64,000 bases of DNA, taken from CALMEC01 sp963706315. GTDB taxonomy: Bacteria; Actinomycetota; Thermoleophilia; Miltoncostaeales; Miltoncostaeaceae. Under the pieces are notes generated by a model. That model saw only the letters and a list, made by a program, of their open reading frames with translations. It did no database searches and had not been told where the DNA came from. The stretch is taken from positions 298,746 through 362,745 of the forward strand of contig CAVPMA010000019.1 of the NCBI GenBank assembly GCA_963706315.1, in the 5' to 3' direction. Positions 8,900-18,348 of this stretch are shown here, one piece after another (positions within the stretch are counted from its first letter, which is position 1; each line of letters begins with the position of its first letter). Position numbers and translations under genes: made by a program.

Positions 8900-9198
8900 G
8901 TCGTCCCTCGCTCGGTTGCGCGATCCGCGGCAGAGCATGTCAGAGGCCCCGACCCCTTTACGGTCCGGCCGGCCCCTTCTCCCCCAAGGAGCTTCGGACG
9001 TGTAGACGGACGCCCCGGGGACGAGATCTTTCCCGGATCCCGCGACCTGGCCCAGAGCGGGTTCGGATCACGCTCAGGACGTACAGCCACGCGATCCCCG
9101 CGCTCGACGAGTCCGCGGCTGAACGCGTTGCCGACGCCATTTTCGCCCGAGAACCGTCCTCGTTGAGGCGCTCACGATGCCGCGACCCGACCGCCTCG

Positions 9199-10631
9199 TC
9201 AGTCGAGGCGCTGGAAGAGCTGCCCGTATTGCGCGAGGTGGCGGTCTCCGAGGAGATCCCGGACCGCGCGATCGCGCGCGTTGCGCCCCAGGTGCTCGGC
9301 CTCGGCGCGGTTGCGCAGCAGCCGCTCGACCGCTCCGCCGAATGCAGCGAGGTCGGACGGGTCGTCGATCAGGATGCCGTGCTCGCCGCTGACGATCTGG
9401 TCCATGATGCCGCCGACCGCGCTCGCCACGATCGGCCGGCCCTTCCACATCGCCTCCGCGACTGTCAGCCCGAATCCCTCCGCGAGGCTCTTCTGGACGA
9501 CGACGGAGGCGTGGCGCTGGAGGGCGTTCACGATCGCCGCGGCCTCGTCGGGCTCGGCCATCGGCACCGAGGCCATGTGCACGCGCCCGCGGAGGGCGTG
9601 CGGCAGATCGCGCCAGAGAGCGACGCAGCGCTGAAGCACCTCGGCCGCCTCCGGATCGTCGGCGACACTGTGACCGCAGGACCTGCGAGCACGAGGTGGG
9701 CGCCGAGGGCGTGGTACACGTGATGGGCGAACCCGAGCATCACGCCCGCCATGTCCTTCACGGCGTCCCAGCGCGAGACCTGCACCACCAGCGGAGCATC
9801 CAGGGGCGGCGGCGGGCCGCTCTGGATCACGTCGACGTGGCGGTTGATACGCCCGGGCGAGCCGTCACGTCTCGCGAACGGCACGACCGGCGGAGCGCCG
9901 TCGCCCATGAGCAGGCCGACGTAGCCGAGGGCGAGGCGTACGTTGCGCTGCGACATCGGTTCGTTCTTTGCGGCGAAGGGGTCGATCGAGGGCGGGATAA
10001 CGTGGGTCTCGCCGGGCACGGCCCAGAGCGGAGCGAAGGCGGCGCGCGAAACCACGTACGCCTCGACCTCCGACAGGTAGGGCCGCAGGAACTCCCACGC
10101 CCGCTCCGTCCACTCGTTCGGCTGATCGCGACCGACGTGGCAGCGCCAGATGACGCGTGCGCCCGCGCCGCGGGCTGCGGCGGCTAGACCCGCGGGCTGC
10201 GGGTCGTGGAGGAGGACGACGTCGCCGGGCCGTACCAGGGCGAGCAGCTCATCGGCGTTTCGTTGCAGCACGTCCTCGTAGTGGCGCCGCTCCCCCTCGC
10301 CCAGCGGGCCGCCATCACCGGCCGCACCGTAGAGGCCGTTGTGGATCCGCTTCGTGATCGCGAAGAACGCCGGATCGCCCTGGATGACAAGCCAGCGCGC
10401 GTCGACCCCCGCGCCGCGGACGTAGGCCAGCAGCGTCTGGAGCATCTCGGCGACGCCGCCGCCGACCGCGGTCGAGTTGACGTTCAACACCGCCCGCCCC
10501 GCGAGCGCCGCCCGGGTCGTCTCCGCAATCACCTCGAACCGCCGCATCCGATCCGGCCCGATCAGGGGCTCGAGCCGTGCCGCATCGAGCGCCTGAACCT
10601 CGACCTCGCAAAGCCGCCGCCGACCGGTCAT
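9199..10631 (-). pseudogene. treT: TreT-type trehalose synthase, frameshifted copy B
   Basis: From ATG 10631 the frame matches copy A until LVLAGPAVT, then shifts: copy A has GACACCTGTGACC on the plus strand near 6961-6973 where this copy has GACACTGTGACC near 9664-9675. The downstream part continues in another frame through QKSLAEGFGLTVAEAMWKG to the stop at 9199. Roughly 320 N-terminal residues would be made with a nonsense tail, removing the donor-site half of the GT-B fold. Apart from this deletion the copy is nearly identical to copy A, so inactivation is recent or reflects a sequencing error. Confidence 0.82.
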
Positions 10632-11602
10632 TGCCCGGCCCGCGCCTCGATGTCGAGCGACCCCCGATCGGCGACCCGTCCCGCGAGCCTGACCGCGTCT
10701 CGGAACGCATCCCGGAGCCGGGGAGTTTCGGATTCCGGCGTCTCCTGCACCGCGATGACGCCCGCGCCGAGCTCCAGCCCGGCGAGGGACTCCACGCGGG
10801 GAGCCACGTCCAGATGCCAGTGAACGGCGGCGTGCGCTGCAGGGCGCCGCGCCGTGAGCCAGATGTTGACGTCTCGCGTGCCGAGGCCCCCCTCGATACA
10901 CCCGACCACGAGCCGCAGGACGTCGCCGATGACCTCCGGGTCGACCGATCCATCCCACCCGGGCAGATGGGCCACGGGGGCCATGCGGACGAGGCGCGGG
11001 ATGGGTGGAGCGTCGGGGCACCAGACGACGAGGCCGTGGACATCTGCGATCAGGCGCTCTCCCGCCGCGCCGATCTGCTCGCAGATCGGGCAGGCTGAGG
11101 CGGCGAAGGCGGCCTCGCGTCGCGCGAGTGCCGGCGGGACGAACGGCAGGCCGATCAGCTGGGCGTGGCTATGTGACAGGCTCGCACCTGCGGCTGCGCC
11201 CTGGTTCAGAAACCAGAACGGCCAATGCGTCCGCGGGTCCCGTCCGATCGCGTCCAGCCGGCTCATCCACACCGCCGCGGCGCGTCCCGCCTGCTCCCGG
11301 GTGAGCTCCGCGAGGCTTCCGAGGTGCGATGGGCTGTTCACGACGACCTCGTGTCGGCCGATGTCGGCGGGCAGACTCGGGTAGAGGTTTGGGAAGGCCC
11401 TCACCAGCCAGCCCGGGCTGTCCGGCTCGCCACCGCCCGGACGGTCGGCGTGGACCTCCGCGGGGGTCAACGTCTCCGAACCCTCGCAGAACGGGCAGGT
11501 CTGCGACGGCAGGGGTTCGGCAACGTCATGCGGACGCATCGAACGAGCGGGGGCGATGAGCACCGGGGTCCCCGACACCGAATCCCACCGGATGTGTCGC
11601 AT
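10628..11602 (-). CDS. galT: Galactose-1-phosphate uridylyltransferase family protein, copy B
   Basis: A 324-residue duplicate of the protein at 7928. It keeps the CPFCEG knuckle, HSHAQ active site and all other blocks; it differs by a few substitutions and one inserted Ser just before CPICEQ. It overlaps the broken treT copy by four bases. If expressed it is a second dose of the same enzyme, uncoupled from an active TreT. Confidence 0.8.
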   Translation of the reverse strand: MRHIRWDSVSGTPVLIAPARSMRPHDVAEPLPSQTCPFCEGSETLTPAEVHADRPGGGEPDSPGWLVRAFPNLYPSLPADIGRHEVVVNSPSHLGSLAELTREQAGRAAAVWMSRLDAIGRDPRTHWPFWFLNQGAAAGASLSHSHAQLIGLPFVPPALARREAAFAASACPICEQIGAAGERLIADVHGLVVWCPDAPPIPRLVRMAPVAHLPGWDGSVDPEVIGDVLRLVVGCIEGGLGTRDVNIWLTARRPAAHAAVHWHLDVAPRVESLAGLELGAGVIAVQETPESETPRLRDAFRDAVRLAGRVADRGSLDIEARAGQ

Positions 11603-11927
11603 GTCGTCCCTCGCTCGGTTGCGCGATCCGCGGCAGAGCATGTCAGAGGCCCCGACCCCTTTACGGCCCGGCCGGCCCCTTCTCCCCCAAGGAGCTTCGG
11701 ACGGGTGGACGGACGCCCCGGGGACGAGATCTTTCCCGGATCCCGCGACCTGGCCCAGAGCGGGTTCGGATCACGCTCAGGACGTACAGCCACGCGATCC
11801 CCGCGCTCGACGAGTCCGCGGCTGAACGCGTTGCCGACGCCATTTTCAACGTCGCCTAGGTTTGCACGGCACCTCTCGACGTGTGGTGGCGCCCATCCGC
11901 GACTACAGAAGCCCTTTGCTGAAAAGG
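11603..11927. other. End of duplicated unit and IS flank
   Basis: Bases to 11847 are the upstream region of galT copy B, the same as 8900-9144 in copy A. From 11848 the sequence is unique. At 11907-11927 it reads AGAAGCCCTTTGCTGAAAAGG, resembling AGAAGCCCTGTAAGAAACGG at 36099, just past a tRNA-like end. The last eight bases (TGAAAAGG, 11920-11927) are the IS target duplication. No gene. Confidence 0.5.
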
Positions 11928-13325
11928 GGTTCTTCGTGGGTTCAGGTGGGTAGCTCAACGGGGATGCGGCCGCAGATCAGCGTGAGCATGGCCAGAAGCG
12001 AGTCGAGTCTTCGGAACCCGCGGGCGCGGTGGCTGACCAACCGCACGGTTGAGTTCATGCCCTCGAGGCGGGCGTTCGAGAGCCGTAGCGCGATGGCGTT
12101 GGCGATGTACTGGCGGTGGGTGTCGAGGGTCAGGGCGGTGCGGATGAACGGGTCGAGCTCGCTCACGCACGCCGCGTAGATCCACTCGTCGAGTAGCCCC
12201 ATCGCCTCGTCGTGATCTCGTGCCTGGTAGACGGCCCGCAGCAGCTCGACGAGCAGCCACCCGCGGTAGAGGTCTTGGTTGGTCTCGGCGAGCTCGTCGA
12301 GGATCGAGCGGTCCTGGGGCCTGAGGTTCGCGGCGCGCCGGCGGATCGCGAAGCGCGTTCCTTTGATCCACGCAGCCCGCTCAGGATCCGTTTCGCGTAG
12401 CTGCTGCCACAGCCCACGCCTGAGCTCGTCGAGGGCCTGGGTGGCGAGCCGGATCACGTGGAAGGGATCGGCGCAGATCCTGGCGTTGGGGCAGTGATCT
12501 CGGCAGGCGCGGATCCACCCGCCGTGAAGATCCAGCGACACCGCCTCGACCTGCCGGCAGCGCTCGGGTCCCAGCGCTTGGAAGAACGCGGCAGCGGTCT
12601 GCTCGCTCCTGCCGGGAGCGGCCCACACCAGCCTGCCTGAGTCGTGGTCGGTGACGCACATCAGGTAGCGGTGGCCCTTGCGGTAGGCGACCTCGTCGAT
12701 CCCGATCCGCCTGAGCCCGTCGAGGCCGTCCCCGGATCTGGTGGCGGTGTGCTCTGTGACCACCCGCTCGATCATCCGCCCGACCGTCTGCCAGTCGACT
12801 CGTTGCAACTGGGCGACCGTGCTCTTCGGGGCGGCGCGGGCAAGCCACACGCAGGTGTCCTCAAACGCCCGGGTGAAGCGCGAGCCGGCCCGCGCCCACG
12901 CGACCCGCTCACCTCGCACACCGCAATCCGGGCAGGCGACCCGGTGGATCTCGCAGCGGATCACGCACCGCACACGAAACAGGTCGAGATGACGCCAGCT
13001 TGTGACCCGGCGATCGTAGGCCGAGCGCACTCGTTGGCCGCACCCCGAGCAGAACATCCGCCGCCGCGCCCTGAGCGCCACGTCGACTACGACGATCGCG
13101 TCGCCGTGCGCCTCCTCGGTGATCTCGACGCCGACGACCCGCTCGCGCTCCATCCCGAGCAGGCGCTTGAATACCTGTGCCAGGCGCATCCCGATCTCCT
13201 CGCTTCGCTTCCTGAGAAGCTGCGAGGCTACGAGGAGCCACGGATCGCGCCTGGCACCCCACACCACCACCGCGATCTCGCGCCTATCCCGCTACCCGAT
13301 CACCCACCTCGATGCCCGAAGAGCC
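11928..13325 (-). mobile_element. ISL3-family insertion sequence, copy 1
   Basis: A complete 1398-bp element. The terminal inverted repeats are GGTTCTTCG on the left of the plus strand and GGCTCTTCG (complement of CGAAGAGCC) on the right. It is flanked on both sides by the 8-bp direct repeat TGAAAAGG (11920-11927 and 13326-13333), the target duplication size usual for ISL3. Inserted into DNA beside a tRNA-Lys-like fragment. The copy at 18349-19746 is the same length in the opposite orientation. Confidence 0.95.
11942..13270 (-). CDS. ISL3-family transposase
   Basis: A 442-residue DDE transposase. The N-terminal region has a zinc-ribbon-like CSGCGQRVRSAYDRR and CPDCGVRGERVAW, then a helix-turn-helix segment, then the RNase H-like core with GIDEVAYRKGHRYLMCV, VEAVSLDLHGGWIRACRDH, ADPFHVIRLATQAL and a C-terminal NARLEGMNSTVRLVSHRARG. 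The protein is identical to that at 18404. It fills almost the whole element, starting about 55 bases inside one end. A downstream in-frame ATG (MRLAQVFKRLL) could also be the start. Confidence 0.93.
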   Translation of the reverse strand: MVVWGARRDPWLLVASQLLRKRSEEIGMRLAQVFKRLLGMERERVVGVEITEEAHGDAIVVVDVALRARRRMFCSGCGQRVRSAYDRRVTSWRHLDLFRVRCVIRCEIHRVACPDCGVRGERVAWARAGSRFTRAFEDTCVWLARAAPKSTVAQLQRVDWQTVGRMIERVVTEHTATRSGDGLDGLRRIGIDEVAYRKGHRYLMCVTDHDSGRLVWAAPGRSEQTAAAFFQALGPERCRQVEAVSLDLHGGWIRACRDHCPNARICADPFHVIRLATQALDELRRGLWQQLRETDPERAAWIKGTRFAIRRRAANLRPQDRSILDELAETNQDLYRGWLLVELLRAVYQARDHDEAMGLLDEWIYAACVSELDPFIRTALTLDTHRQYIANAIALRLSNARLEGMNSTVRLVSHRARGFRRLDSLLAMLTLICGRIPVELPT

Positions 13326-13333
13326 TGAAAAGG

Positions 13334-13841
13334 GTCTCGGGCATGGGCCGTGAAGGGATCGAAACTTCGACCTTGGGATTCAGAGGCTCCTGACCGGGAT
13401 GTCGAACTGTGCCGTCTGGTGTCGTTGTGTTCGTCCTGAACGGCATCCGGAGCGGTCGGCGTCGGTGTACGTGATGTTCTGTGCGGTTGCGTTGTGCTGC
13501 GTTCGTTTGCACGACGGTGTGCATCAGCGGCCCCGGATAAGCCGCGGCGTCGACGTACGCTTCGTACCGGACCCTTCGACCTCTCATGACGTGATGCCTG
13601 AGGTTAGATGCCGAAGCTTCTGACCTGATCACGAGCTTCCGGTCGACGCGAGGCCCAGCCAACCGGGGTTTACTGAGCGAGTCCGCGCACCGGCGTGTCG
13701 TTGGATGTGAAGACTGCTTCGAAGGCCGGTTGGTGATGCCTGGGGGCCGAGCGGCCACAGCGACCGGCGGGTCCAGCCCGAGCCGGCGGTCTTCGCGTCT
13801 GGGTCAAACCACCAGCCCCGCAGAGACCCGACCGAGTTCAG
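13334..13841. other. Intergenic stretch with composite-repeat parts
   Basis: Holds the tRNA-Lys-like fragment at 13343-13390 (minus strand), then about 145 bases (to roughly 13537) resembling 47986-48120 and 55201-55342: CCGGGATGTCGAACTGTGCCG ... TTCGTTTGCACG ... TGCATCAGCGG. The remainder to 13841 has no recognised content. Confidence 0.55.
13343..13390 (-). repeat. tRNA-Lys 3'-half look-alike
   Basis: On the minus strand: CTCTGAATCCCAAGG, then a T-arm-like GAAGT TTCGATC CCTTC, then ACGGCCCA. Same design as the fragments at 5461, 47934 and 55155; no 5' tRNA half nearby. The ISL3 element inserted just next to it. Confidence 0.5.
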
Positions 13842-14621
13842 TCATGGTCTCCCAAGGGATATTCCAAGAGGATCGATCTCCCTCAGGAGCTTCATCTCCT
13901 CGTTGGAGGGCGGGGCGGTCGTGCCGATGACGGCGGGAAGGACGATCTCGAATGCGCTGCTGGTCGCGATTTCCTCCGGCGAGACGCCTGGATGGACGCT
14001 CACGAGTCGCATCCGCTTCGTCTCTGTCTCAAAGTCGTAAACGCCGAGTTGGGTGATCACCCGGTATGGCCCTGTGTCTTTGGGCAGGCCGGCCCGCTCG
14101 CGGGCGCCAGGACCATCGAGGTAGCCTGGGGTGGTGAGGAAATCTAGCCTTTGTACGAACCGCCGGGCGTCTTGCTGCATGATAATGATTGTGCGACTAC
14201 AGAACGACCCCACGTCGTTTGCCCCCCCACTGCCGGGAAGTCGCACGGTCGGCTGTTGCCAGTCGCCGATGACTGTCGTGTTGATGTTCCCGCGCGCATC
14301 TATTTGAGCCGCGCCGAGGAAGCCAAAATCCATGTAGCCGGCTTGGGCCATCGACATGACATCGTGCATGCTCGAGGCGGCCACTGCACGGTAGAAAGTG
14401 CGGGAGTCGCCTACGGAGATGGGAAGGGATGGGAGCAGGGGGCCGATGCCCCCGGCTTCGAACACCGTGAGCAGGTGTGGCGCATGGGTCCTCTGGGCCA
14501 GCATCGCTGCAACGATCGGAAGGCCTGTTCCTACAAAGACCGATTTTCCCTCCTCGAGAATGCGTGCCGCTGCGCAGGCTTGAAGCTCTCTCGGACTGTA
14601 ACTTGTCGCATCCGTGGTCAT
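13842..14621 (-). CDS. CoA-transferase family I, subunit B
   Basis: A 259-residue beta subunit of a glutaconate/3-oxoacid CoA-transferase. Near residue 55 it has LLTVFEAGGIGP, whose Glu is at the position of the catalytic glutamate that forms the CoA thioester in glutaconate CoA-transferase; IpdB-like hydrolases of steroid catabolism lack it, so a true transferase is more likely. Further blocks: FLGAAQIDARGNINTTVIG and GSGGANDVGS. It follows subunit A by 67 bases on the same strand and lies beside a nitrilase and a truncated acetoacetyl-CoA synthetase. Acyl substrate unknown. Confidence 0.82.
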   Translation of the reverse strand: MTTDATSYSPRELQACAAARILEEGKSVFVGTGLPIVAAMLAQRTHAPHLLTVFEAGGIGPLLPSLPISVGDSRTFYRAVAASSMHDVMSMAQAGYMDFGFLGAAQIDARGNINTTVIGDWQQPTVRLPGSGGANDVGSFCSRTIIIMQQDARRFVQRLDFLTTPGYLDGPGARERAGLPKDTGPYRVITQLGVYDFETETKRMRLVSVHPGVSPEEIATSSAFEIVLPAVIGTTAPPSNEEMKLLREIDPLGISLGRP

Positions 14622-14688
14622 GGCGTCTTCGCAGGAACGTCACTCGTAGCGGAAGACGTCAGCTCGAACCGTCCCCATCGGGTCCCCA

Positions 14689-15696
14689 CTAACCTGGCGC
14701 GTGCGTTTGCTCGAGCCCGACGCGTTCAGCACGTGCGAGGCGACTGAGCTTCTTGATACCACCGATACGCTCGAGGTAGTCCTCGAAGTCGGCGACGCTG
14801 AGGACATACTTTTCCAGGTAGTCAGCCGCTCCCTCAGGGGTTCGGGACTCCCTGAGCCATTCGCCGATGTGCTCCTCATCGAAAAAGTAGCGAAGCGGCA
14901 TCTGTGCCGGGTGGGCTCCATAGGGAACCTCGCAGACCGCATCCACAAGATAGAAGGGAATAACCGTTCGCCACGGCTCCCTCCGAATCACCTCGGTCGC
15001 GATGATCTCTTCCGTGGTAAGGATCAGTCGACGAGCGGCTCTCGCAAGCTCGAAATCCTCGACCAGGATGCCATCGATCTGGGCGTTGCCGAACACATCA
15101 CACCTTGGGACGTGTAAGAGAGCCACGTCGGGGAAGGCTGCCGGAATCAGGCAAAGGGGCTGTCCGCTCCACGGATCCCGTACGATCTTGCACGCGCTCC
15201 GCTCGAAGGTGTCGGTCCCCATCAAGTTGCGCGAAGGGATGAACGGAACGCCCATCATCCCGGCGAGGAAACGCCACTGGTAGCCGGCGTTCGAGGTTTC
15301 GGCCACCACCCTGCATTGCCCTGACTCCACGGCACGGCGCCCAGCCGGTGACAGGCCACGGAGCTCATGACCGAAGGCGTAGGCGACCTCAACCTTGCTG
15401 ACGCACCCAGCGCCGATGAGAATGTCAATGTCGTGCACAGCGGTCTTGCCCGCCATCACCAATTCGCGCCTACGCTGCCGGACAATCTCGTAGATCAGGG
15501 CCATCGGGCAGCGGATATGGCCAAAACCACCAACCGCGACGAAGTCACCGTCGCAGACGAAACGGGCGACCGCCTCGGCCACGGTCATTCGCTTGTCGAC
15601 GAGGTCGCGGGACTTGTTCTGGAGGACCCACTGGCGGTTCTCGTCCGGGTCTCGCCATCCGACGAGCTCCCCGTTTCCTTCAGCAAGGATCTCCAT
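14689..15696 (-). CDS. CoA-transferase family I, subunit A
   Basis: A 335-residue alpha subunit. ATG 15696 is chosen because GGAGACA ends eight bases before it; another ATG two codons upstream lies too close to that site, and sequence above it is not family-like. Typical elements: RMTVAEAVARFVCDGDFVAVGGFG near the N-terminus (split by the glycine turn), DILIGAGCVSKVEVAYAFG, and FPDVALLHVPRCDVFGNAQI. Makes a heterotetramer with subunit B and moves CoA between carboxylic acids. The pair forms a two-gene operon reading away from the nitrilase. Confidence 0.83.
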   Translation of the reverse strand: MEILAEGNGELVGWRDPDENRQWVLQNKSRDLVDKRMTVAEAVARFVCDGDFVAVGGFGHIRCPMALIYEIVRQRRRELVMAGKTAVHDIDILIGAGCVSKVEVAYAFGHELRGLSPAGRRAVESGQCRVVAETSNAGYQWRFLAGMMGVPFIPSRNLMGTDTFERSACKIVRDPWSGQPLCLIPAAFPDVALLHVPRCDVFGNAQIDGILVEDFELARAARRLILTTEEIIATEVIRREPWRTVIPFYLVDAVCEVPYGAHPAQMPLRYFFDEEHIGEWLRESRTPEGAADYLEKYVLSVADFEDYLERIGGIKKLSRLARAERVGLEQTHAPG

Positions 15697-16382
15697 TGCC
15701 ATTGTCTCCAGTGGTCGCGAGGCGGCGACAGTCGCCGACTTGTCGATCACAATGCGCTGGGTGCGCCGGGGCCTCGCGGCACTGTCTCGAGGACGACCGA
15801 GATTGTGTGGCATCTCGCGATCTCAGCTCCGGCTGCTCGAACTAGCCTGCCGCCCTCCAGGTAGGACCTCGGAAAGTCAACCCCCACCGCGATTCCCGGG
15901 CACTCGGCCGACGTGGACATCGCCTGTCGGGCTGAGCGAACCTGCGCGAAGAGGCGAAAGACGAAGCTACCCGCCGCCGCAGGAGGCGACGACGCTGAGA
16001 TTGCTGCTCCGCAGCCCGTAGTTTCCACGGGCTGACGCTACGCGCCGGCCCTCATGGACACCGTCACCGAGCCCTGGTATGCCAATCGCACGCGGCAGTA
16101 CGCCGCGTCTTGCCTTCCGCTTCATAGGAGTGCCTCGTGCTCGCCACGGATGCTGATCTGCTCCCGGTTACCGGGCGGGGGCGGAGTGCAGTCCGACCGC
16201 GCAACGGGAGCCGCGACGCCGCGCCCTGCCGGGGGCAAGGAGGGGTCGGGTCAGCAGTCGAAACTCGCCCGTCACGTCGGCGGCTCGGGCGTCGCGGGGA
16301 GGACGCGCTCATCCTGCGCGCTCCCCTCAGTGACTATGACCTCGTCAGGCAAGTTTCCCGGGCGGGTTAAAGGAGGTTAGCA
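15697..16382. other. Divergent intergenic region, CoA-transferase / nitrilase
   Basis: About 690 bases separating the leftward CoA-transferase operon from the rightward nitrilase. A minus-strand frame at 15747-16028 contains protein-like pieces (GIAVGVDFPRSYLEGG) but no recognisable family or good ribosome site; it is not called. The final bases (TTAAAGGAGGTTAGCA, 16367-16382) give the nitrilase a near-perfect Shine-Dalgarno sequence. Confidence 0.4.
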
Positions 16383-17534
16383 ATGGCTACGAAGGTACTG
16401 GGCGGCCGCGAGACTGTACGAGTGGCGGTCGTCCAGGCGTCGTCCGTCTTCATGGACAAGAAGGGTTGCCTCGAAAAGGCGGTCGACAAGATTCTTGAAG
16501 CAGGACGTGAGGGGGCCGAGCTGGTTGTGTTCCCGGAGACGTGGATCCCGACGTATCCGTATTGGAGCCAGGGCTGGGACACGCCCGCTGTCGGCTTCGC
16601 CGACGTGAACGCGGCCCTGCAGGACAACTCGCTTGTCGTCGGTAGCGAGGACACGGACATCCTCGGACGAGCCGCACGCGAAGCTCAGGCTTACGTGGTG
16701 ATGGGTTGCAACGAGCTCGACGACCGGATCGGCAGCCGCACCCTGTTCAACTCTCTGGTCTACATCGACAAGCAAGGGCGGGTGATGGGCCGCCATCGCA
16801 AGCTCATCCCGTCCTACATCGAGCGGATCTGGTGGGGCCGCGGAGACGCACGCGACCTCAAGGTGTTCGATACCGACATCGGCCGCATCGGCGGACAGAT
16901 CTGCTGGGAAAACCACATCATCAACATCACCGCGTGGTTCATCGCTCAGGGCGTCGACATCCACGTCGCCGTCTGGCCCGGACTCTGGTGTTGCGGGGCG
17001 ATTCCAGGCGAGTCGTTCATCTACGCAGGCCACGACATCAACCGGTGCGATCTGATCCCGGCGACCCGGGAGCGGGCCTTCGCGGGACAGTGCTACGTCG
17101 TGTCGGCGAACAACATCCTGCGCATGGACGAGATCCCGGACGACTTCCCGTTCAAGGACACCATGGGCTACGGCGGCCCCGGACAGGAGGACTTCGTGGG
17201 CTGGGCGTGTGGCGGGAGCCACATCGTCGCGCCCACCTCCGAGTACATGGTGCCACCCACCTTCGACAAGGAGATCATCCTCTACGCCGACCTGCAGGCG
17301 AAGTACATCAAGGTCGTTAAGTCGGTCTTCGATGCGCTCGGCCACTACGCCCGATGGGACTTGGTAAGCCTCAACGGCCCGCCTGCGCCGTATGAGCCAG
17401 TGACGACCAAGAGGCCGGCCGAGGCGGAGGTCCCAGAACTCGAACTGGAGCGGGTCGTCGAGTCGGTATCGCGGGAGTTCCACCTTGAGCGTGACCGAGT
17501 CGAGGAGGTGGTGACGGGTCTCGTCCACGCGTAA
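16383..17534 (+). CDS. Nitrilase (carbon-nitrogen hydrolase)
   Basis: A 383-residue cytoplasmic nitrilase that converts nitriles to carboxylic acids and ammonia. The Glu-Lys-Cys triad is visible: FPETW (Glu52), GRHRKLIPSY (Lys140) and GGQICWENH (Cys174). The CWENHxxN context and the extended C-terminus past residue 320 are typical of true nitrilases rather than amidases. AAAGGAGG sits about seven bases before ATG 16383. The acid product could be the substrate of the neighbouring CoA-transferase or acyl-CoA synthetase; that link is inference. Codon use and GC match the surroundings. Confidence 0.92.
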   Translation: MATKVLGGRETVRVAVVQASSVFMDKKGCLEKAVDKILEAGREGAELVVFPETWIPTYPYWSQGWDTPAVGFADVNAALQDNSLVVGSEDTDILGRAAREAQAYVVMGCNELDDRIGSRTLFNSLVYIDKQGRVMGRHRKLIPSYIERIWWGRGDARDLKVFDTDIGRIGGQICWENHIINITAWFIAQGVDIHVAVWPGLWCCGAIPGESFIYAGHDINRCDLIPATRERAFAGQCYVVSANNILRMDEIPDDFPFKDTMGYGGPGQEDFVGWACGGSHIVAPTSEYMVPPTFDKEIILYADLQAKYIKVVKSVFDALGHYARWDLVSLNGPPAPYEPVTTKRPAEAEVPELELERVVESVSREFHLERDRVEEVVTGLVHA

Positions 17535-17571
17535 CCCAGACCCTTACCCTCACCAGGAGAGGGCCTGCTAC

Positions 17572-17610
17572 TCAGGAGGTCCCCCGGGTTTGTCCCCGAG
17601 GGCCTCCTGG
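17572..17610 (+). terminator. Hairpin after nitrilase
   Basis: CAGGAGG and CCTCCTG form the base of a GC-rich stem with an imperfect inner part around TTTGT. There is no T run, so it is a candidate terminator or mRNA-end stabiliser only. Confidence 0.4.
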
Positions 17611-17721
17611 GCGCAGAGCTCCACGAGGGAGCAGGGGTGGTCCGATCGGAGGACGTGTCCGTCTTCCCCCCGCTCGGGATCTGCCCCGCTCCCGACCCAG
17701 GGTCTTTAGGCCGCCCCTCCG

Positions 17722-18207
17722 ATGGAGATGGTTGAGAATGGGTACCCGCCCGTGGCCAGTGTCAGTGCAATGTCACATGACGAAGTCCTCTGGACACCCG
17801 CGCCCGATGCACGTGAGCGCACGCGTATCGGTCGGTATCTCCGATGGTTAGAGGATCAGCGCGGCCTCCGTTTCGCCGACTACGACAAGCTCTGGCGGTG
17901 GTCGGTTGACGACCTCAGCGGGTTCTGGACCTCGATCCGGGACTACCTCGGGGTGATCGACCGTGGGGGTCCGGGGCCCCCCTTGTCGAACGCGAGCATG
18001 CCTGGTGCTCAGTGGTTTCCTGGGGCCCGGCTGAACTATGCAGAGCACGCGCTCCGCTCGCAGTCCGAGGATGTGGTACTGGAAGCCGAGTCGCAAACCC
18101 GGGGTGCATCATCGCTCACGGGTGCAGAGCTGCGGGACCTGGTGGGACGTGCGGCCCACGGTCTGCGTCGCGTGGGCGTCGAACCGGGAGACCGCGTCGC
18201 CGGTTGA
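17722..18207 (+). pseudogene. Acetoacetyl-CoA synthetase, N-terminal fragment
   Basis: 161 codons matching the start of acetoacetyl-CoA synthetase (normally about 650 residues): DEVLWTPAPDARERTRIGRY, YDKLWRWSVDDLSGFW, PGAQWFPGARLNYAEHALR and TGAELRDLVGRAAHGLRRVG, then VEPGDRVAG and a stop. The AMP-binding core is missing. ATG 17770 (MSHDEVLW) may be the true start. The sequence switches at about 18207 to a transposase-like fragment and then, at 18349, to the ISL3 element, so the gene was cut by earlier rearrangement rather than by the IS. Without the nucleotide site it should be inactive. Confidence 0.85.
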
Positions 18208-18340
18208 GCAGGTGGCCCCTCTCAGTTCCTCAAGCGCCGCCTGCGCGCGGCGTGGGCGCTCGACGAGCATGCCGGCGCGCTCGAGCGCCCCTCAGGTCAT
18301 CGCCGGCGAGCTCACCGACGACACCTAACGCGCTTCTCGC
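18208..18340 (+). pseudogene. Possible IS256/Mutator-type transposase scrap
   Basis: One frame reads SQFLKRRLRAAWALDEHAGALER and, after a shift, QVIAGELTDD, resembling the internal helical part of IS256-family transposases (RxRxAWALDxHxxALxxLxxLAxEL). Only about 40 codons, no start. It begins where the acetoacetyl-CoA synthetase fragment ends, so it may mark the deletion junction. Weak identification. Confidence 0.3.
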
Positions 18341-18348
18341 CCATTACG

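Larger units (their letters stand above)
6443..9144 (-). repeat. Tandem duplication, unit A (2702 bp)
   Basis: First copy of a head-to-tail duplication. It starts at GCCCGAGAACCGTCC and ends at GCCGACGCCATTTTC; the next unit begins immediately. The two units differ by scattered substitutions and a few indels over 2.7 kb. Each holds a galT-like gene and an overlapping treT-like gene. Confidence 0.92.
9145..11847 (-). repeat. Tandem duplication, unit B (2703 bp)
   Basis: Second copy of the 2.7-kb unit, directly abutting unit A. It ends at GCCGACGCCATTTTC, after which the sequence (AACGTCGCC) no longer resembles unit A. Differences include one missing base near 9667 that breaks treT and three extra bases near 11097 that add one Ser codon in galT. 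Confidence 0.92.

Noticed and set aside
16377..17528. A 383-codon minus-strand frame opposite the nitrilase
   Set aside because: The plus strand has the Glu-Lys-Cys triad and a perfect ribosome site; the minus frame has no family character.
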